64,000 bases of DNA from Arthrobacter cheniae (GTDB lineage: Bacteria > Actinomycetota > Actinomycetes > Actinomycetales > Micrococcaceae), in contig NZ_QZVT01000004.1 in the NCBI RefSeq assembly GCF_003602275.1, positions 104,388 to 168,387 on the forward strand, given 5' to 3'. Below, piece by piece: positions 44,535 through 53,646 of the stretch; position 1 is the stretch's first letter, and every line of letters starts with the position of its first letter. A model generated the notes under the pieces. The model saw nothing but the letters and a program-made list of their open reading frames with translations, ran no database searches and was not told the DNA's origin. The translations under genes were made by a program, and so were the position numbers.

Positions 44535-45913
44535 TGGCAGAACGCTCCTTCGGTTTCCGCACGCGTGCACTGCACGCCGGTGGCACCCCTGACGCCACCC
44601 ATGGCGCCCGAGCCGTCCCGATCTACCAGACGACGTCGTTCGTCTTCAAGGACACGAACGACGCCGCAAACCTCTTCGCGCTGCAGAAGTACGGCAACAT
44701 CTACTCGCGCATCGGTAATCCCACGGTGGCGGCTTTCGAGGAGCGCATCGCATCGCTGGAGGGCGGCATCGGCGCGGTAGCGACGGCGTCGGGCATGAGC
44801 GCGGAGTTCCTCACCTTCGCTGCGCTGTGCCAGGCCGGCGACCACATCGTTGCGGCCTCACAGCTCTATGGCGGGACCGTGACGCAGCTCGACGTGACGC
44901 TGCGGCGCTTCGGTATCGAGACCACCTTCGTTCCCGGCACCGATCCGGCGGACTACGCAGCCGCCATCCGCGAGAACACCAAGGCCGTGTACGCCGAGGT
45001 CATCGCGAATCCCTCGGGTGAGATCGCGGACCTCGCAGGTCTGGCGAAAGTGGCCCACGACGCCGGCGTCCCGTTCATCGTCGACTCGACCCTCAGCACG
45101 CCGTACCTCGTGCGGCCGATCGAGCACGGCGCGGACATCGTCATCCACTCCGCCACCAAGTTCATCGGTGGGCATGGCACCACCCTGGGCGGCGTGATCG
45201 TGGAGAGCGGCAGGTTCGACTGGGGAAACGGCAAGTTCCCCATGATGACCGAGCCCGTCCCCTCCTACGGCAACATCCAGTGGTGGGCGAACTTCGGTGA
45301 GTACGGCTTCCTGACGAAGCTCCGGACCGAGCAGCTCCGCGACATCGGGCCGTCGCTCTCGCCCATGTCCGCATTCCAGCTGCTGCAGGGCGTGGAGACC
45401 CTGGCCCAGCGTTTGGACGAACACCTCGAGAACGCCCAGGCCGTGGCGGAGTGGCTGCAGGCCGACCCCCGCGTGGAGTACGTCAACTACGCAGGTCTGC
45501 CCACGCACGTGCACCACGAGCGCGCGAAGAAATACCTGCCCCAGGGCCCCGGGTCCGTGTTCAGCTTCGGCATCAAGGGCGGACGCAAGGCCGGGCAGAA
45601 ATTCATCGAGTCGCTGCAACTCGCCTCGCACCTCGCGAACGTGGGTGATTCGCGCACCCTCGTGATCCATCCGGGCTCGACGACGCACCAGCAGCTCTCC
45701 GCCGAGCAGCTCGTCGCGGCCGGCGTACCCGAGGACCTCGTGCGCATCTCCGTGGGGCTGGAGGACCTCGGTGACATCCTGTGGGATCTCGACCAGGCGC
45801 TCGACCTCGCCTTCGACGCCTCCGACGAAGCCTTCGACGACCTCCCGCAGGAGTCCGCCGGAGGAAACGACGACGACGCCTCGGCAACGCGCGCGGTAGG
45901 AGTGGGAGCATGA
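44534..45913 (+). CDS. metY: O-acetylhomoserine sulfhydrylase (aminocarboxypropyltransferase)
   Basis: 459 residues of the Cys/Met PLP-dependent family: RTRALHAGGTPDATHGARAVPIYQTTSFVFKD, SGMSAEFLTF and the PLP Lys in HSATKFIGGHGTTLGGVIVESG. The FDWGNGKFPMMTEP and VNYAGLP segments match MetY rather than cystathionine synthase. It makes homocysteine from O-acetylhomoserine and sulfide, so SAM control fits. The start overlaps the sfnG stop; the end overlaps the next gene (ATGA). Confidence 0.95.
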   Translation: MAERSFGFRTRALHAGGTPDATHGARAVPIYQTTSFVFKDTNDAANLFALQKYGNIYSRIGNPTVAAFEERIASLEGGIGAVATASGMSAEFLTFAALCQAGDHIVAASQLYGGTVTQLDVTLRRFGIETTFVPGTDPADYAAAIRENTKAVYAEVIANPSGEIADLAGLAKVAHDAGVPFIVDSTLSTPYLVRPIEHGADIVIHSATKFIGGHGTTLGGVIVESGRFDWGNGKFPMMTEPVPSYGNIQWWANFGEYGFLTKLRTEQLRDIGPSLSPMSAFQLLQGVETLAQRLDEHLENAQAVAEWLQADPRVEYVNYAGLPTHVHHERAKKYLPQGPGSVFSFGIKGGRKAGQKFIESLQLASHLANVGDSRTLVIHPGSTTHQQLSAEQLVAAGVPEDLVRISVGLEDLGDILWDLDQALDLAFDASDEAFDDLPQESAGGNDDDASATRAVGVGA

Positions 45914-46410
45914 GCAGTACTGCACCGGAACGTACCTGGGAAGGCCCGTCGGCACCCGAACGCCTCGCGCTTCTCAGGAACGCGCGGTCCGTCGCGATCG
46001 TCGGGGCGTCGGACAAGCCGTCGCGCGCGTCCTACTTCGTGGCCACCTACCTCCAGTCGAGTTCCCCGTACCGCCTCTACTTCGTGAATCCGGTGGCCAA
46101 GGAGATCCTCGGGCAGCCGGCTTACCCGTCCCTCGAGGACCTGCCCGAGGTTCCCGATGTCGTCGACGTGTTCCGCAAGCACGACGACCTCCCCTCCGTC
46201 CTGAAGGAGACGCTCGACGTCGGCGCGAAAACGCTCTGGCTGCAGCTCGGTTCCTGGCACGAGGACGTGGCGCGGGACGCCGAAGCAGCCGGCCTGAACG
46301 TCGTGATGGACCGGTGTATCAAGATCGAGCATGCGCGGTTCCACGGCGGGCTCAACCTGGCGGGGTTCAACACGGGTATCATCTCCTCGAAGCGGCAGAT
46401 CACCTCGTAG
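45910..46410 (+). CDS. CoA-binding-domain protein in the SAM-regulated operon
   Basis: 166 residues of the YccU-type CoA-binding fold: RSVAIVGASDKPSRASYFVATYL, YRLYFVNPVAKEILGQPAYPSLEDL, VDVVDVFRKHDDLPSVL and KTLWLQLGSWHEDVARDAEAAGLNVVMDRCIKIEH, with a conserved Cys. It overlaps metY (ATGA), so it belongs to the sfnG-metY operon. A single-domain relative lies beside the ssu leader (33883-34299). Function unknown; the linkage suggests a role in sulfur assimilation. Confidence 0.9.
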   Translation: MSSTAPERTWEGPSAPERLALLRNARSVAIVGASDKPSRASYFVATYLQSSSPYRLYFVNPVAKEILGQPAYPSLEDLPEVPDVVDVFRKHDDLPSVLKETLDVGAKTLWLQLGSWHEDVARDAEAAGLNVVMDRCIKIEHARFHGGLNLAGFNTGIISSKRQITS

Positions 46411-46552
46411 GGCTTCTTCGTCAGGTCCCTCGGCATCAGCGACGGATGCGACTGTTCGACCGGCAGCAGGGGACGCGACGACGGTAGGTGCCGGCGGTCC
46501 AGGCCGTAGCGGACGCACCCCAGGCAACACCCTTTGCACAGGAGGAAGTCCA

Positions 46553-47173
46553 ATGTCCGATCTCATCACTCCGGAGCTTGTCACCCTGGATGCGAATGTA
46601 GGCACAGACCGGTCCTCGGTGATCCGCTACTTCGCTGAACAGGTCGCGGGACAGGGACGCGCCAGCAAGGCGGACGGCCTCTATGCCGATGCCCTGGCAC
46701 GTGAGGAGAGAACCGCGACAGGAATCCCTGGGGGAATCGCCCTCCCCCATTGCCGGTCGAAAGCCGTGCTCGTCCCGACGCTCGCCGTGGCACGGTTGTC
46801 CCCCGCCGTCGACTTCGGTGCCAAGGACGGCCCAGCTGACCTCGTGTTCTTCATCGCCGGGTCACCCGGCACCGACGCGGAGCACCTGAAGGTGCTCTCG
46901 AAGCTCGCGCGATCGCTCATCCGGAAGGACTTCACCGCCTCCCTGAGGGCTGCCGAAACCAGCGAGGATGTCGTGCGGCTCGTCGAGGGAGCGCTGGGCG
47001 TCGGAGCCGGTGCCACCGCTGAAGCCGCTGCAGCCAGGAACGACGGCGTGGCGCAGGGTGAATCCGTCGCCGGAGCCGCCGCCGCCGCCGCCGCCGTCGT
47101 TGTTGCCGCCGCCGGAGATGCGAAGGCTACGCCTGCTGGACAGGATCCACCGGCTACCCGGGGTGGGGCGTAG
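46553..47173 (+). CDS. Stand-alone fructose-type PTS EIIA domain with Ala-rich tail
   Basis: 206 residues. Residues 1-150 are a fructose/Ntr-type EIIA: LITPELVTLDANVG, REERTATGIPGGIALPHCRS with the phospho-acceptor His, VDFGAKDGPADLVFFIAGSPGTDAEHLKVLSKLARSLI. The remaining 55 residues are an Ala/Val/Gly-rich tail. Actinobacterial FruA normally has IIA, IIB and IIC in one chain; here IIB and IIC are absent and nothing nearby supplies them. It may be a truncated FruA or a regulatory EIIA. The start follows CAGGAGGAAG. Confidence 0.8.
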   Translation: MSDLITPELVTLDANVGTDRSSVIRYFAEQVAGQGRASKADGLYADALAREERTATGIPGGIALPHCRSKAVLVPTLAVARLSPAVDFGAKDGPADLVFFIAGSPGTDAEHLKVLSKLARSLIRKDFTASLRAAETSEDVVRLVEGALGVGAGATAEAAAARNDGVAQGESVAGAAAAAAAVVVAAAGDAKATPAGQDPPATRGGA

Positions 47174-47234
47174 GTCGCTGCGGTGTGTGAGCCCCGATCG
47201 GCTCTTCGCGCCACAGACCTGCGGGAATGAGAAG

Positions 47235-47274
47235 GCCGCTTCGAGGCCCGTTGGGGAATGAGCCTCGAAGCGGC
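47235..47274 (+). terminator. Hairpin 1 between the EIIA gene and mmsB
   Basis: 13-bp stem (47235-47247 with 47262-47274), 14-base loop, no T tract, 61 bases past the EIIA stop. Confidence 0.6.
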
Positions 47275-47292
47275 GCTCATAGTTCGGTGATC

Positions 47293-47327
47293 GATGGGCA
47301 GGTCGCGGGCGTCGCGCCCTGCCCATC
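47293..47327. terminator. Hairpin 2 with T-rich tail
   Basis: 10-bp stem GATGGGCAGG/CCTGCCCATC (47293-47302 with 47318-47327), with inner pairs, followed on the plus strand by CTTTCTTCGTTT. It lies between convergent genes and may end both. Confidence 0.75.
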
Positions 47328-47351
47328 CTTTCTTCGTTTCCTGCTGCCGGC

Positions 47352-48587
47352 CTATTTGAGGGCGTTGGAGGCGCGGCGCTTGTTGAAGACGTCGAACCCG
47401 ACGGCGAGCAGGAGCACCATGCCCTTGATGAATTGCTGGACGTCGATCCCCACACCCAGCAGGGACATGCCGTTGTTCAGCACGCCCATGATGAGACCGC
47501 CGGTGATGGCGCCGATCACGGTTCCCACGCCACCGGTCACCGCTGCACCACCGATGAACGCCGCCGCGATGGCGTCGAGCTCGAACAGGTTGCCTGCACC
47601 CGGGCCGGCCGAGTTCAGGCGACCGGTGAAGATGAGTCCCGCCAGGGCCGCGAGCACGCCCATGTTCACGAAGAGCATGAAGTCGATGCGCTTCGTGTTG
47701 ACGCCCGAGAGCTGTGCGGCCTGCAGGTTCCCACCGCGAGCGTAGATGTGGCGACCGAACACGCTGTTGCTCATGACCAGGCTGTAGGCGACGATCAGGA
47801 TGCCGAGGACCACGAGGACGATCGGCGTTCCGCTGCGGGAGCCGGCCAGCAGGTAGGTCAGGCCCAGGATGATGGCGGCGATGAACGCGAGCTTGGTGAA
47901 GAACCAGGCCGCGGGCTCGTCCTCGAGCTTCAGGCGCGCGCGCGTGGCCCGCCCCCGGAGCTGGCTGGCGACGAGAAGGACGACGGCGACGACGCCGAGG
48001 ACCACCGTGGTCCAGTCGAGGAGGTTCGTCTCCGGTGGGAAGAGCCCGGGGAAGAGGAAGCCGCCGCCGAGCTGGCGGTACTCCTCGGGGAACCCGGTGA
48101 TGCGCTGGTTCTCGAGCACGATCTGCGTGAGTCCGCGGAACACGAGCATGCCCGCGAGTGTCACGATGAAGGCGGGGATGCCCACGTAGGCCACCCAGAA
48201 GCCCTGCCAGGCGCCAACAATCCCGCCGATCACGAGCGAGGCGATGAAGGCCACCCACCAGGTGAAGCCCCAGTCCTGGATCATGATGCCGGACATCGCG
48301 CCGACGAAGGCCGCCACGGACCCGACGGACAGGTCGATATGCCCGGCGACGATGATCATGACCATGCCGATGGCCAGCAGCAGGATGTAGCTGTTCTGGA
48401 CGATGATGTTCGAGACGTTGTCCGGCATGAGCAGCGCGCCCCCGGTCAGCACCTGGAACAGGGCGACGATGACGATGAGCGCTACGAAGATGCCGATCTG
48501 ACGCAGCCGGCTCGTGAGGAAGGCCAGCCCGTGCTTCACGGGAGGCGGAGGTGCGGTCACTGCGGGGTCTTTGACTGTGGTTGCCAT
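47352..48587 (-). CDS. mmsB: Sugar ABC transporter permease (MmsB/XylH type)
   Basis: 411 residues with about ten transmembrane helices. The family sequence GHIDLSVGSVAAFVGAMSGI and the cytoplasmic coupling motif FGRHIYARGGNLQAAQLSGVNTKRI are clear, and FELDAIAAAFIGGAAVTGGVGTVIGAITGGLIMGVLNNGM is the C-terminal signature. A 20-residue loop near residues 205-235 (ATRARLKLEDEPAAWF) is longer than in RbsC. It follows mmsA by 4 bases. With chvE it forms a multiple monosaccharide importer. Confidence 0.92.
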   Translation of the reverse strand: MATTVKDPAVTAPPPPVKHGLAFLTSRLRQIGIFVALIVIVALFQVLTGGALLMPDNVSNIIVQNSYILLLAIGMVMIIVAGHIDLSVGSVAAFVGAMSGIMIQDWGFTWWVAFIASLVIGGIVGAWQGFWVAYVGIPAFIVTLAGMLVFRGLTQIVLENQRITGFPEEYRQLGGGFLFPGLFPPETNLLDWTTVVLGVVAVVLLVASQLRGRATRARLKLEDEPAAWFFTKLAFIAAIILGLTYLLAGSRSGTPIVLVVLGILIVAYSLVMSNSVFGRHIYARGGNLQAAQLSGVNTKRIDFMLFVNMGVLAALAGLIFTGRLNSAGPGAGNLFELDAIAAAFIGGAAVTGGVGTVIGAITGGLIMGVLNNGMSLLGVGIDVQQFIKGMVLLLAVGFDVFNKRRASNALK

Positions 48588-48591
48588 GGAA

Positions 48592-50121
48592 TCAGTCCTT
48601 TTCCTTGGTCATGTACTGCATGAGAAGTTCGGGGGTCGCCTGCCCGATGGGCACTTCGGCGGTGATGCGGCCTTCGGCGAGGGTATAGATGCGGTCGCAG
48701 ATGCCGAGAAGCTCGGGCAACTCCGAGGAGATGACGATGACGGCCTTCCCCTCCGCAGCCAGGCGGTTGATGATCGTGTAGATCTCGTATTTGGCACCGA
48801 CGTCGATCCCGCGCGTGGGTTCGTCGAGGATGAGGACGTCGGGGTCCGAGAACATCCACTTCGAGAGCACCACCTTCTGCTGGTTACCGCCGGAGAGCTT
48901 GCCGGTGATGGCCGTGACGGTGGGTGCCTTGATGTTCATCGAGCGGCGGTACTCGCCGGCGACGACGGCCTCGCGTCCGCTGTCCACCCAGCCGCGCTTC
49001 GCCAGTTTGCCGAGGGCCGCACCGGAGACATTGCGCTTGATGTCGTCGATCAGGTTCAGGCCGTACCGTTTGCGGTCCTCCGTGGCGTACGCGATACCGT
49101 GTCGGATCGCCTCCCCGACGCTGCGCGCCGTGATCGGCGTCCCGTTCTTGTAGAGAGTGCCGGTAATACGTGAACCGTAGCTCCGCCCGAAGATGCTCAT
49201 GGCGAGCTCGGTGCGGCCGGCGCCCATCAGGCCGGCGATACCGACGACCTCACCGGCACGGACCGAGAGGTTCGCGGAGTCGACCACCACGCGGGAACCC
49301 TCCTGCGGGTGATGCACCGTCCAGTCCTCGACGCGGAGCACTTCCTCGCCGATCACCGGCGTGCGGTCCGGATAGCGGCTTTCCATGTCCCGGCCCACCA
49401 TGCCCTTGATGATGCGCTCCTCGGTGACGGAGCCATCGTGGAGACTCAGCGTCTCGATAGTGCGGCCGTCACGGAGGATGGTCACGGAGTCGGCGATCGC
49501 CCGGATCTCGTTGAGCTTGTGGCTGATGATGATGCACGTGATCCCCTCGTCACGGAGTCCCTTCACCAGCCCGAGGAGGTGCGCGGAGTCCTCGTCGTTC
49601 AGGGCTGCGGTGGGCTCGTCGAGAATCAGCAGCTTCACGTTCTTCGACAGTGCCTTGGCGATCTCGACGAGTTGCTGCTTTCCCACACCGATATCGCCCG
49701 CACGCACCACGGGGTTGAGGTCGAGGCCCACACGGCGCAGGAGCTTGGCTGCCTCCACGTTGGTCTCGTTCCAGTTGATGAACCCGCGCTTCTCCCGCTC
49801 GTTGCCGAGGAAGATGTTCTCGGCGACGGAGAGGAAGGGTGAGAGGGCGAGCTCCTGGTGGATGATGACGATGCCGTCACGCTCGCTGTCGCGGATGTCC
49901 TTGAATTCGACGACGGAACCCTCGAGTTCGATGTCGCCGTCGTACGTGCCGTGCGGGTACACACCCGACAGCACTTTCATGAGGGTCGATTTCCCGGCCC
50001 CGTTCTCTCCGCAGATCGCGTGGACTTCTCCGCGCGCGACGTCGAGATTGACGTCCTGCAGTGCCTTCACGCCCGGGAAGGTCTTGGTGATGCGGCGCAT
50101 CCGAAGGATGTTCTCCGCCAT
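48592..50121 (-). CDS. mmsA: Sugar ABC transporter ATP-binding protein (MmsA/AraG type, two domains)
   Basis: 509 residues with two tandem nucleotide-binding domains: first Walker [20 protein letters not shown], Walker [12 protein letters not shown]; second domain with degenerate Walker A ([13 protein letters not shown]) and signature [33 protein letters not shown]. This is the RbsA/AraG/MmsA layout for ribose, arabinose or xylose import. It follows chvE with a stable hairpin between. Translation is coupled to mmsB (4-base gap). Confidence 0.93.
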   Translation of the reverse strand: MAENILRMRRITKTFPGVKALQDVNLDVARGEVHAICGENGAGKSTLMKVLSGVYPHGTYDGDIELEGSVVEFKDIRDSERDGIVIIHQELALSPFLSVAENIFLGNEREKRGFINWNETNVEAAKLLRRVGLDLNPVVRAGDIGVGKQQLVEIAKALSKNVKLLILDEPTAALNDEDSAHLLGLVKGLRDEGITCIIISHKLNEIRAIADSVTILRDGRTIETLSLHDGSVTEERIIKGMVGRDMESRYPDRTPVIGEEVLRVEDWTVHHPQEGSRVVVDSANLSVRAGEVVGIAGLMGAGRTELAMSIFGRSYGSRITGTLYKNGTPITARSVGEAIRHGIAYATEDRKRYGLNLIDDIKRNVSGAALGKLAKRGWVDSGREAVVAGEYRRSMNIKAPTVTAITGKLSGGNQQKVVLSKWMFSDPDVLILDEPTRGIDVGAKYEIYTIINRLAAEGKAVIVISSELPELLGICDRIYTLAEGRITAEVPIGQATPELLMQYMTKEKD

Positions 50122-50179
50122 GGTCGAGCCTCGCTTACTTGAGTGGAAGTCCCGGCGACGGCCGGGCGAGGTACAGCAG

Positions 50180-50216
50180 CCTGTGGCTCCGGACCGGAGC
50201 GGTACGGAGCCACAGG
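50180..50216 (-). other. Intercistronic hairpin between chvE and mmsA
   Basis: 12-bp perfect stem (50180-50191 with 50205-50216), 13-base loop. There is no T tract, so it looks like an mRNA-stabilising or attenuating element keeping binding-protein message in excess over mmsA-mmsB. Confidence 0.65.
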
Positions 50217-50238
50217 TATCAGGAGTGCTGTGGAACGG

Positions 50239-51354
50239 TTACTTGAGGTCGTCCTCGGTGTAGTAGCCGGTCTCGACGAGCGCTGCCTCGTAGTTGTCGA
50301 CCGTGACGATCTGCGACTCGAGCAGGTAGGCAGGGACCACCTTGACGCCGTTGTCGTACGTCTCGGTGTCGTTCACCTCGGGCTCCTCGCCCTTCATCAG
50401 TGCGTCGACCATGGTGACGGCCTGCTTGCCGAGCTCGCGGACGTCCTTGAAGATCGTCGAGTACTGCTCACCCTCGACGATGGACTTCACCGAGCCCACC
50501 TCGGCGTCCTGCCCGGTGACGACCGGGAGTTCGTCCGCCGAGTAACCGCCCGAGGTCAGGGCCGAGATGATACCGATGGAGAGACCGTCGTAGGGCGAGA
50601 GGACGCCTTCGAGCCGCTCGCCGCCGCCGACGGTGAGGAGGTCCTCCATGCGGTCCTGGGCGGTGTCGGGCAGCCAGCGGAGGATCGCTGCCTGCTCGAA
50701 CTCCGTCTGGCCGCTGGGCACGCGGAGCACGCCGCTGTCCAGGTACGGCTTGAGCGTCTTCATCGCACCGTCCCAGAAGAACGTCGCGTTGTTGTCGTCC
50801 GGGCTTCCGGCGAAGAGCTCGACGTCGAACGGACCCATCTCGCCGGTCTCCTTGCCCTCGGCGTCGAGGATGCCGAGGCCGGTGAGCAGCGAGGTGGCCT
50901 GCTGGACGCCGACTTCCTCGTTGTCGAAGGTCGTGTAGTAGTCCACGGTGTCCGACTCGTTGATCAGGCGGTCGTAGGCGATGACCGGGATGTCCTGGGC
51001 CTCGGCCTGGTCGAGGACGCTCGTCAGCGTGGTGCCGTCGATCGAGGCGACCACGAGGGCCTTCACGCCGCCGTTGATCATGTTCTCGATCTGCGAGATC
51101 TGCGTCGGGATGTCGTCGTTCGCGAACTGGAGGTCGACGTCGTAGCCGAGCTCCTCGAGCTGGCTCTTGACGTTCTCGCCGTCGGCGATCCAGCGCTCGG
51201 ACTGCTGCGTGGGCATGGCCACGCCGATCTTTGCACCTTCATTGGATCCGCCCTCGGCAGCGGCGTCGCCGCCGCCCCTGCTCCCACCGCAGGCGGTGAG
51301 GCTGAGGGTCAGGATGCTGGCGGCCGCGATGCCGGCCAGGTATTTCCGATTCAT
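50239..51354 (-). CDS. chvE: Multiple monosaccharide ABC transporter substrate-binding lipoprotein (ChvE type)
   Basis: 371 residues: lipoprotein signal ending LTAC (Cys 22), then a Gly/Ala spacer and a periplasmic-binding fold ([84 protein letters not shown]). ChvE-type proteins bind arabinose, xylose, glucose or galactose. It follows araA by 58 bases, so the ara operon probably extends into this transporter. Arabinose is the likely substrate by context. Confidence 0.9.
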   Translation of the reverse strand: MNRKYLAGIAAASILTLSLTACGGSRGGGDAAAEGGSNEGAKIGVAMPTQQSERWIADGENVKSQLEELGYDVDLQFANDDIPTQISQIENMINGGVKALVVASIDGTTLTSVLDQAEAQDIPVIAYDRLINESDTVDYYTTFDNEEVGVQQATSLLTGLGILDAEGKETGEMGPFDVELFAGSPDDNNATFFWDGAMKTLKPYLDSGVLRVPSGQTEFEQAAILRWLPDTAQDRMEDLLTVGGGERLEGVLSPYDGLSIGIISALTSGGYSADELPVVTGQDAEVGSVKSIVEGEQYSTIFKDVRELGKQAVTMVDALMKGEEPEVNDTETYDNGVKVVPAYLLESQIVTVDNYEAALVETGYYTEDDLK

Positions 51355-51412
51355 GGTGGAACTTTCTTGTGAGTGGTTTCCGGCAGCGTTGCCGGCTTTC
51401 GGGGAGGAGCTC

Positions 51413-52927
51413 TTACAGTTTTTGCGCCAGCCGGTAGTATGCGGCGTTCCAGCGCAGCTCACGCTGGAAGTCACGCAGCCTGGTATCGGCGTCGATCCGC
51501 AGCAGTTCGACCTCGGCGATGTCCGCGAAGTCCTCGAAGACCTCGAGGCCCACCGCGGTGGTGAGGACGGTGTGGTGCGCGGCGCCGGCACTGAGCCAGG
51601 CCGCTGCGGACGTTTCGAGGCTCGGCTCCGGCTTCCACACTGCGCGGGCGACCGGCAGGTTGGGAAGCGGGGCGTCGGGCGGGACGACCTCGACGGCGTT
51701 GGCCGTGAGGCGGAAGCGGTCCCTCATATCCGACATCGCGACGACGACGCCGGCACCGGCGTCCGTGTCGAACACGAGCCGTACGGGGTCTTCCTTGCCG
51801 CCGATTCCGAGCGGGTGCACCTCCAGGGAGGGCTTGGACGTGGTCAGGGTAGGGCAGATCTCGAGCATGTGCGCTCCGAGGATCTTCTCCTCCCCCGGCA
51901 CCAGGTGGTAGGTGTAATCCTCCATCAGGGAGGCGCCGCCGGGCAGTCCTGCACCCATCACCTTGGCCGCCCGGACGAGGACGGCGGTCTTCCAGTCGCC
52001 CTCGGCACCGAAGCCGTAGCCGCGTGCCATGAGCCGCTGGACGGCGAGGCCTGGCAGCTGGCGGAGCACGCCCAGGTCCTCGAAGTTCGTGGTGAAGGCA
52101 CCGAAGCCACCCTCCTCGAGGAAGGACAGCAGGCCGAGTTCCTGGCGCGCGCCGTAGCGCAGCGACTCGTGCCGGTTCCCGCCGCGCCGGAGTTCGGGGA
52201 CGACGTCGTACGTCTCCTCGTACTCGGCCACGAGCGCATCGATGTCGGACTCGGACTGGGCCTCGACGGCGGCGACGAGATCGTTGACGCCCCAGGTGTT
52301 GATCGAGACGCCGAACCGCAGCTCCGCCTCCGTCTTGTCACCCTCGGTGACCGCGACGTTGCGCATGTTGTCACCGAAGCGGGCGACCTTGAGTTCGTGC
52401 ACGGCAGCCCAGCCGGCAGCGGCCCGCTGCCAGGTGGCGACCTTCGCGCAGACGTCGGGGCTCGAGACGTGCCCGACGACGGTCTTCCGCGGCACGCCGA
52501 GCCGCGACTGGATGTACCCGAACTCGCGGTCGCCGTGCGCGGCCTGGTTGAGGTTCATGAAGTCGAAGTCGATCTCGGCCCACGGCAGGGCGACGTTGAT
52601 CTGGGTGTGCAGGTGCAGCAGGGGCTTGCGGAGGGCGTCGAGGCCCGCGATCCACATCTTGGCGGGACTGAAGGTGTGCATCCAGGCGATCACGCCGATC
52701 GCCTGGTCAGCGGCGTTGACCTCGAGCGCCATCCGGCGGATCGAGGCGGAGTCCTTGAGCGTCGGCTTCCAGACGACCTTCACGGGAAGGCCGGACTCGC
52801 CGAGCATCCGGACGATCTCCTGGGACTGTTCCGCGACCTGCTGCAGGGTTTCCTCACCGTAGAGGTCCTGGCTCCCGGTGAGGAACCAGACTTCATAGGC
52901 ATCGAGGGTCGTGCTGAGGGGGCTCAT
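51413..52927 (-). CDS. araA: L-arabinose isomerase
   Basis: 504 residues, the usual size. Converts L-arabinose to L-ribulose. Motifs: [20 protein letters not shown] at the N-terminus, [34 protein letters not shown], and metal-ligand regions with the Glu/His of AraA ([46 protein letters not shown]). The start overlaps the araD stop (ATGA), so it is the third gene of araBDA. Confidence 0.96.
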   Translation of the reverse strand: MSPLSTTLDAYEVWFLTGSQDLYGEETLQQVAEQSQEIVRMLGESGLPVKVVWKPTLKDSASIRRMALEVNAADQAIGVIAWMHTFSPAKMWIAGLDALRKPLLHLHTQINVALPWAEIDFDFMNLNQAAHGDREFGYIQSRLGVPRKTVVGHVSSPDVCAKVATWQRAAAGWAAVHELKVARFGDNMRNVAVTEGDKTEAELRFGVSINTWGVNDLVAAVEAQSESDIDALVAEYEETYDVVPELRRGGNRHESLRYGARQELGLLSFLEEGGFGAFTTNFEDLGVLRQLPGLAVQRLMARGYGFGAEGDWKTAVLVRAAKVMGAGLPGGASLMEDYTYHLVPGEEKILGAHMLEICPTLTTSKPSLEVHPLGIGGKEDPVRLVFDTDAGAGVVVAMSDMRDRFRLTANAVEVVPPDAPLPNLPVARAVWKPEPSLETSAAAWLSAGAAHHTVLTTAVGLEVFEDFADIAEVELLRIDADTRLRDFQRELRWNAAYYRLAQKL

Positions 52928-53646
52928 GCGGGGGCTCCTGGAGTCGTGGGTTGACCGTACACGTTCTGGTAGCGGTCGAACAGTGAGTCGATGTGCTCGG
53001 GCTGGATGCCTGCGGGCGCGCCGAGCTGGCGCGAGATGTGGACGGTGCGGGCGACGTCCTCGAGCATGACGGCGGCCTTGACGGCATCCTTCGCGTCCTT
53101 GCCGATGGTGAAGGGCCCGTGGCTCTTCATCAGGACGCCACGGGAGCGGTGGTTCGCCAGCGTCTCGACGATTCCGCGACCGATCGAGTCGTCACCGATG
53201 ATCGCGAAGGGACCCACGGGTATCTCCCCGCCGAACTCGTCCGCCATTGCCGTGATGACACAGGGGATGGCCTCGCCGCGGGCGGCCCAGGCCACCGCAT
53301 AGGTGGAGTGCGTGTGCACCACGCCGCCGACGTCGGGCATGTGGCGGTACACGTAGGCGTGGGCGGCGGTGTCACTCGACGGCGACCGGTCCGACCCGGG
53401 CGTTCCCTCGATGACGTTGCCGTCGAGGTCGCACAGGATCTGGTTCTCCGGCGTCAGCTCGTCGTAGCTGACGCCGGAGGGCTTGATGACGAACAGGTCC
53501 GCTCCGGGGACGCGGCCGGAGACGTTGCCGCCGGTCCAGACGACGAGTCCGTAGCGCACGAGTTCCGCATGCAGCGCTGCGACGTCCCTGCGGACCCCGG
53601 CGATCGCGGCTTCGATCTCCGGGCCGAAGGCGGTGGCGCCGGTCAT
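52924..53646 (-). CDS. araD: L-ribulose-5-phosphate 4-epimerase
   Basis: 240 residues of the class II aldolase family: [57 protein letters not shown] with the two metal His, and [28 protein letters not shown]. Converts L-ribulose 5-phosphate to D-xylulose 5-phosphate. Its start overlaps the araB stop and its stop overlaps the araA start. Confidence 0.95.
   Translation of the reverse strand: MTGATAFGPEIEAAIAGVRRDVAALHAELVRYGLVVWTGGNVSGRVPGADLFVIKPSGVSYDELTPENQILCDLDGNVIEGTPGSDRSPSSDTAAHAYVYRHMPDVGGVVHTHSTYAVAWAARGEAIPCVITAMADEFGGEIPVGPFAIIGDDSIGRGIVETLANHRSRGVLMKSHGPFTIGKDAKDAVKAAVMLEDVARTVHISRQLGAPAGIQPEHIDSLFDRYQNVYGQPTTPGAPA

Noticed and set aside
47100..47240. Frameshifted IIB domain after the EIIA gene
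   Set aside because: In the alternate frame I see no convincing EIIB signature (no clean TACPTGIAHT-like motif), so a simple frameshift is not supported.
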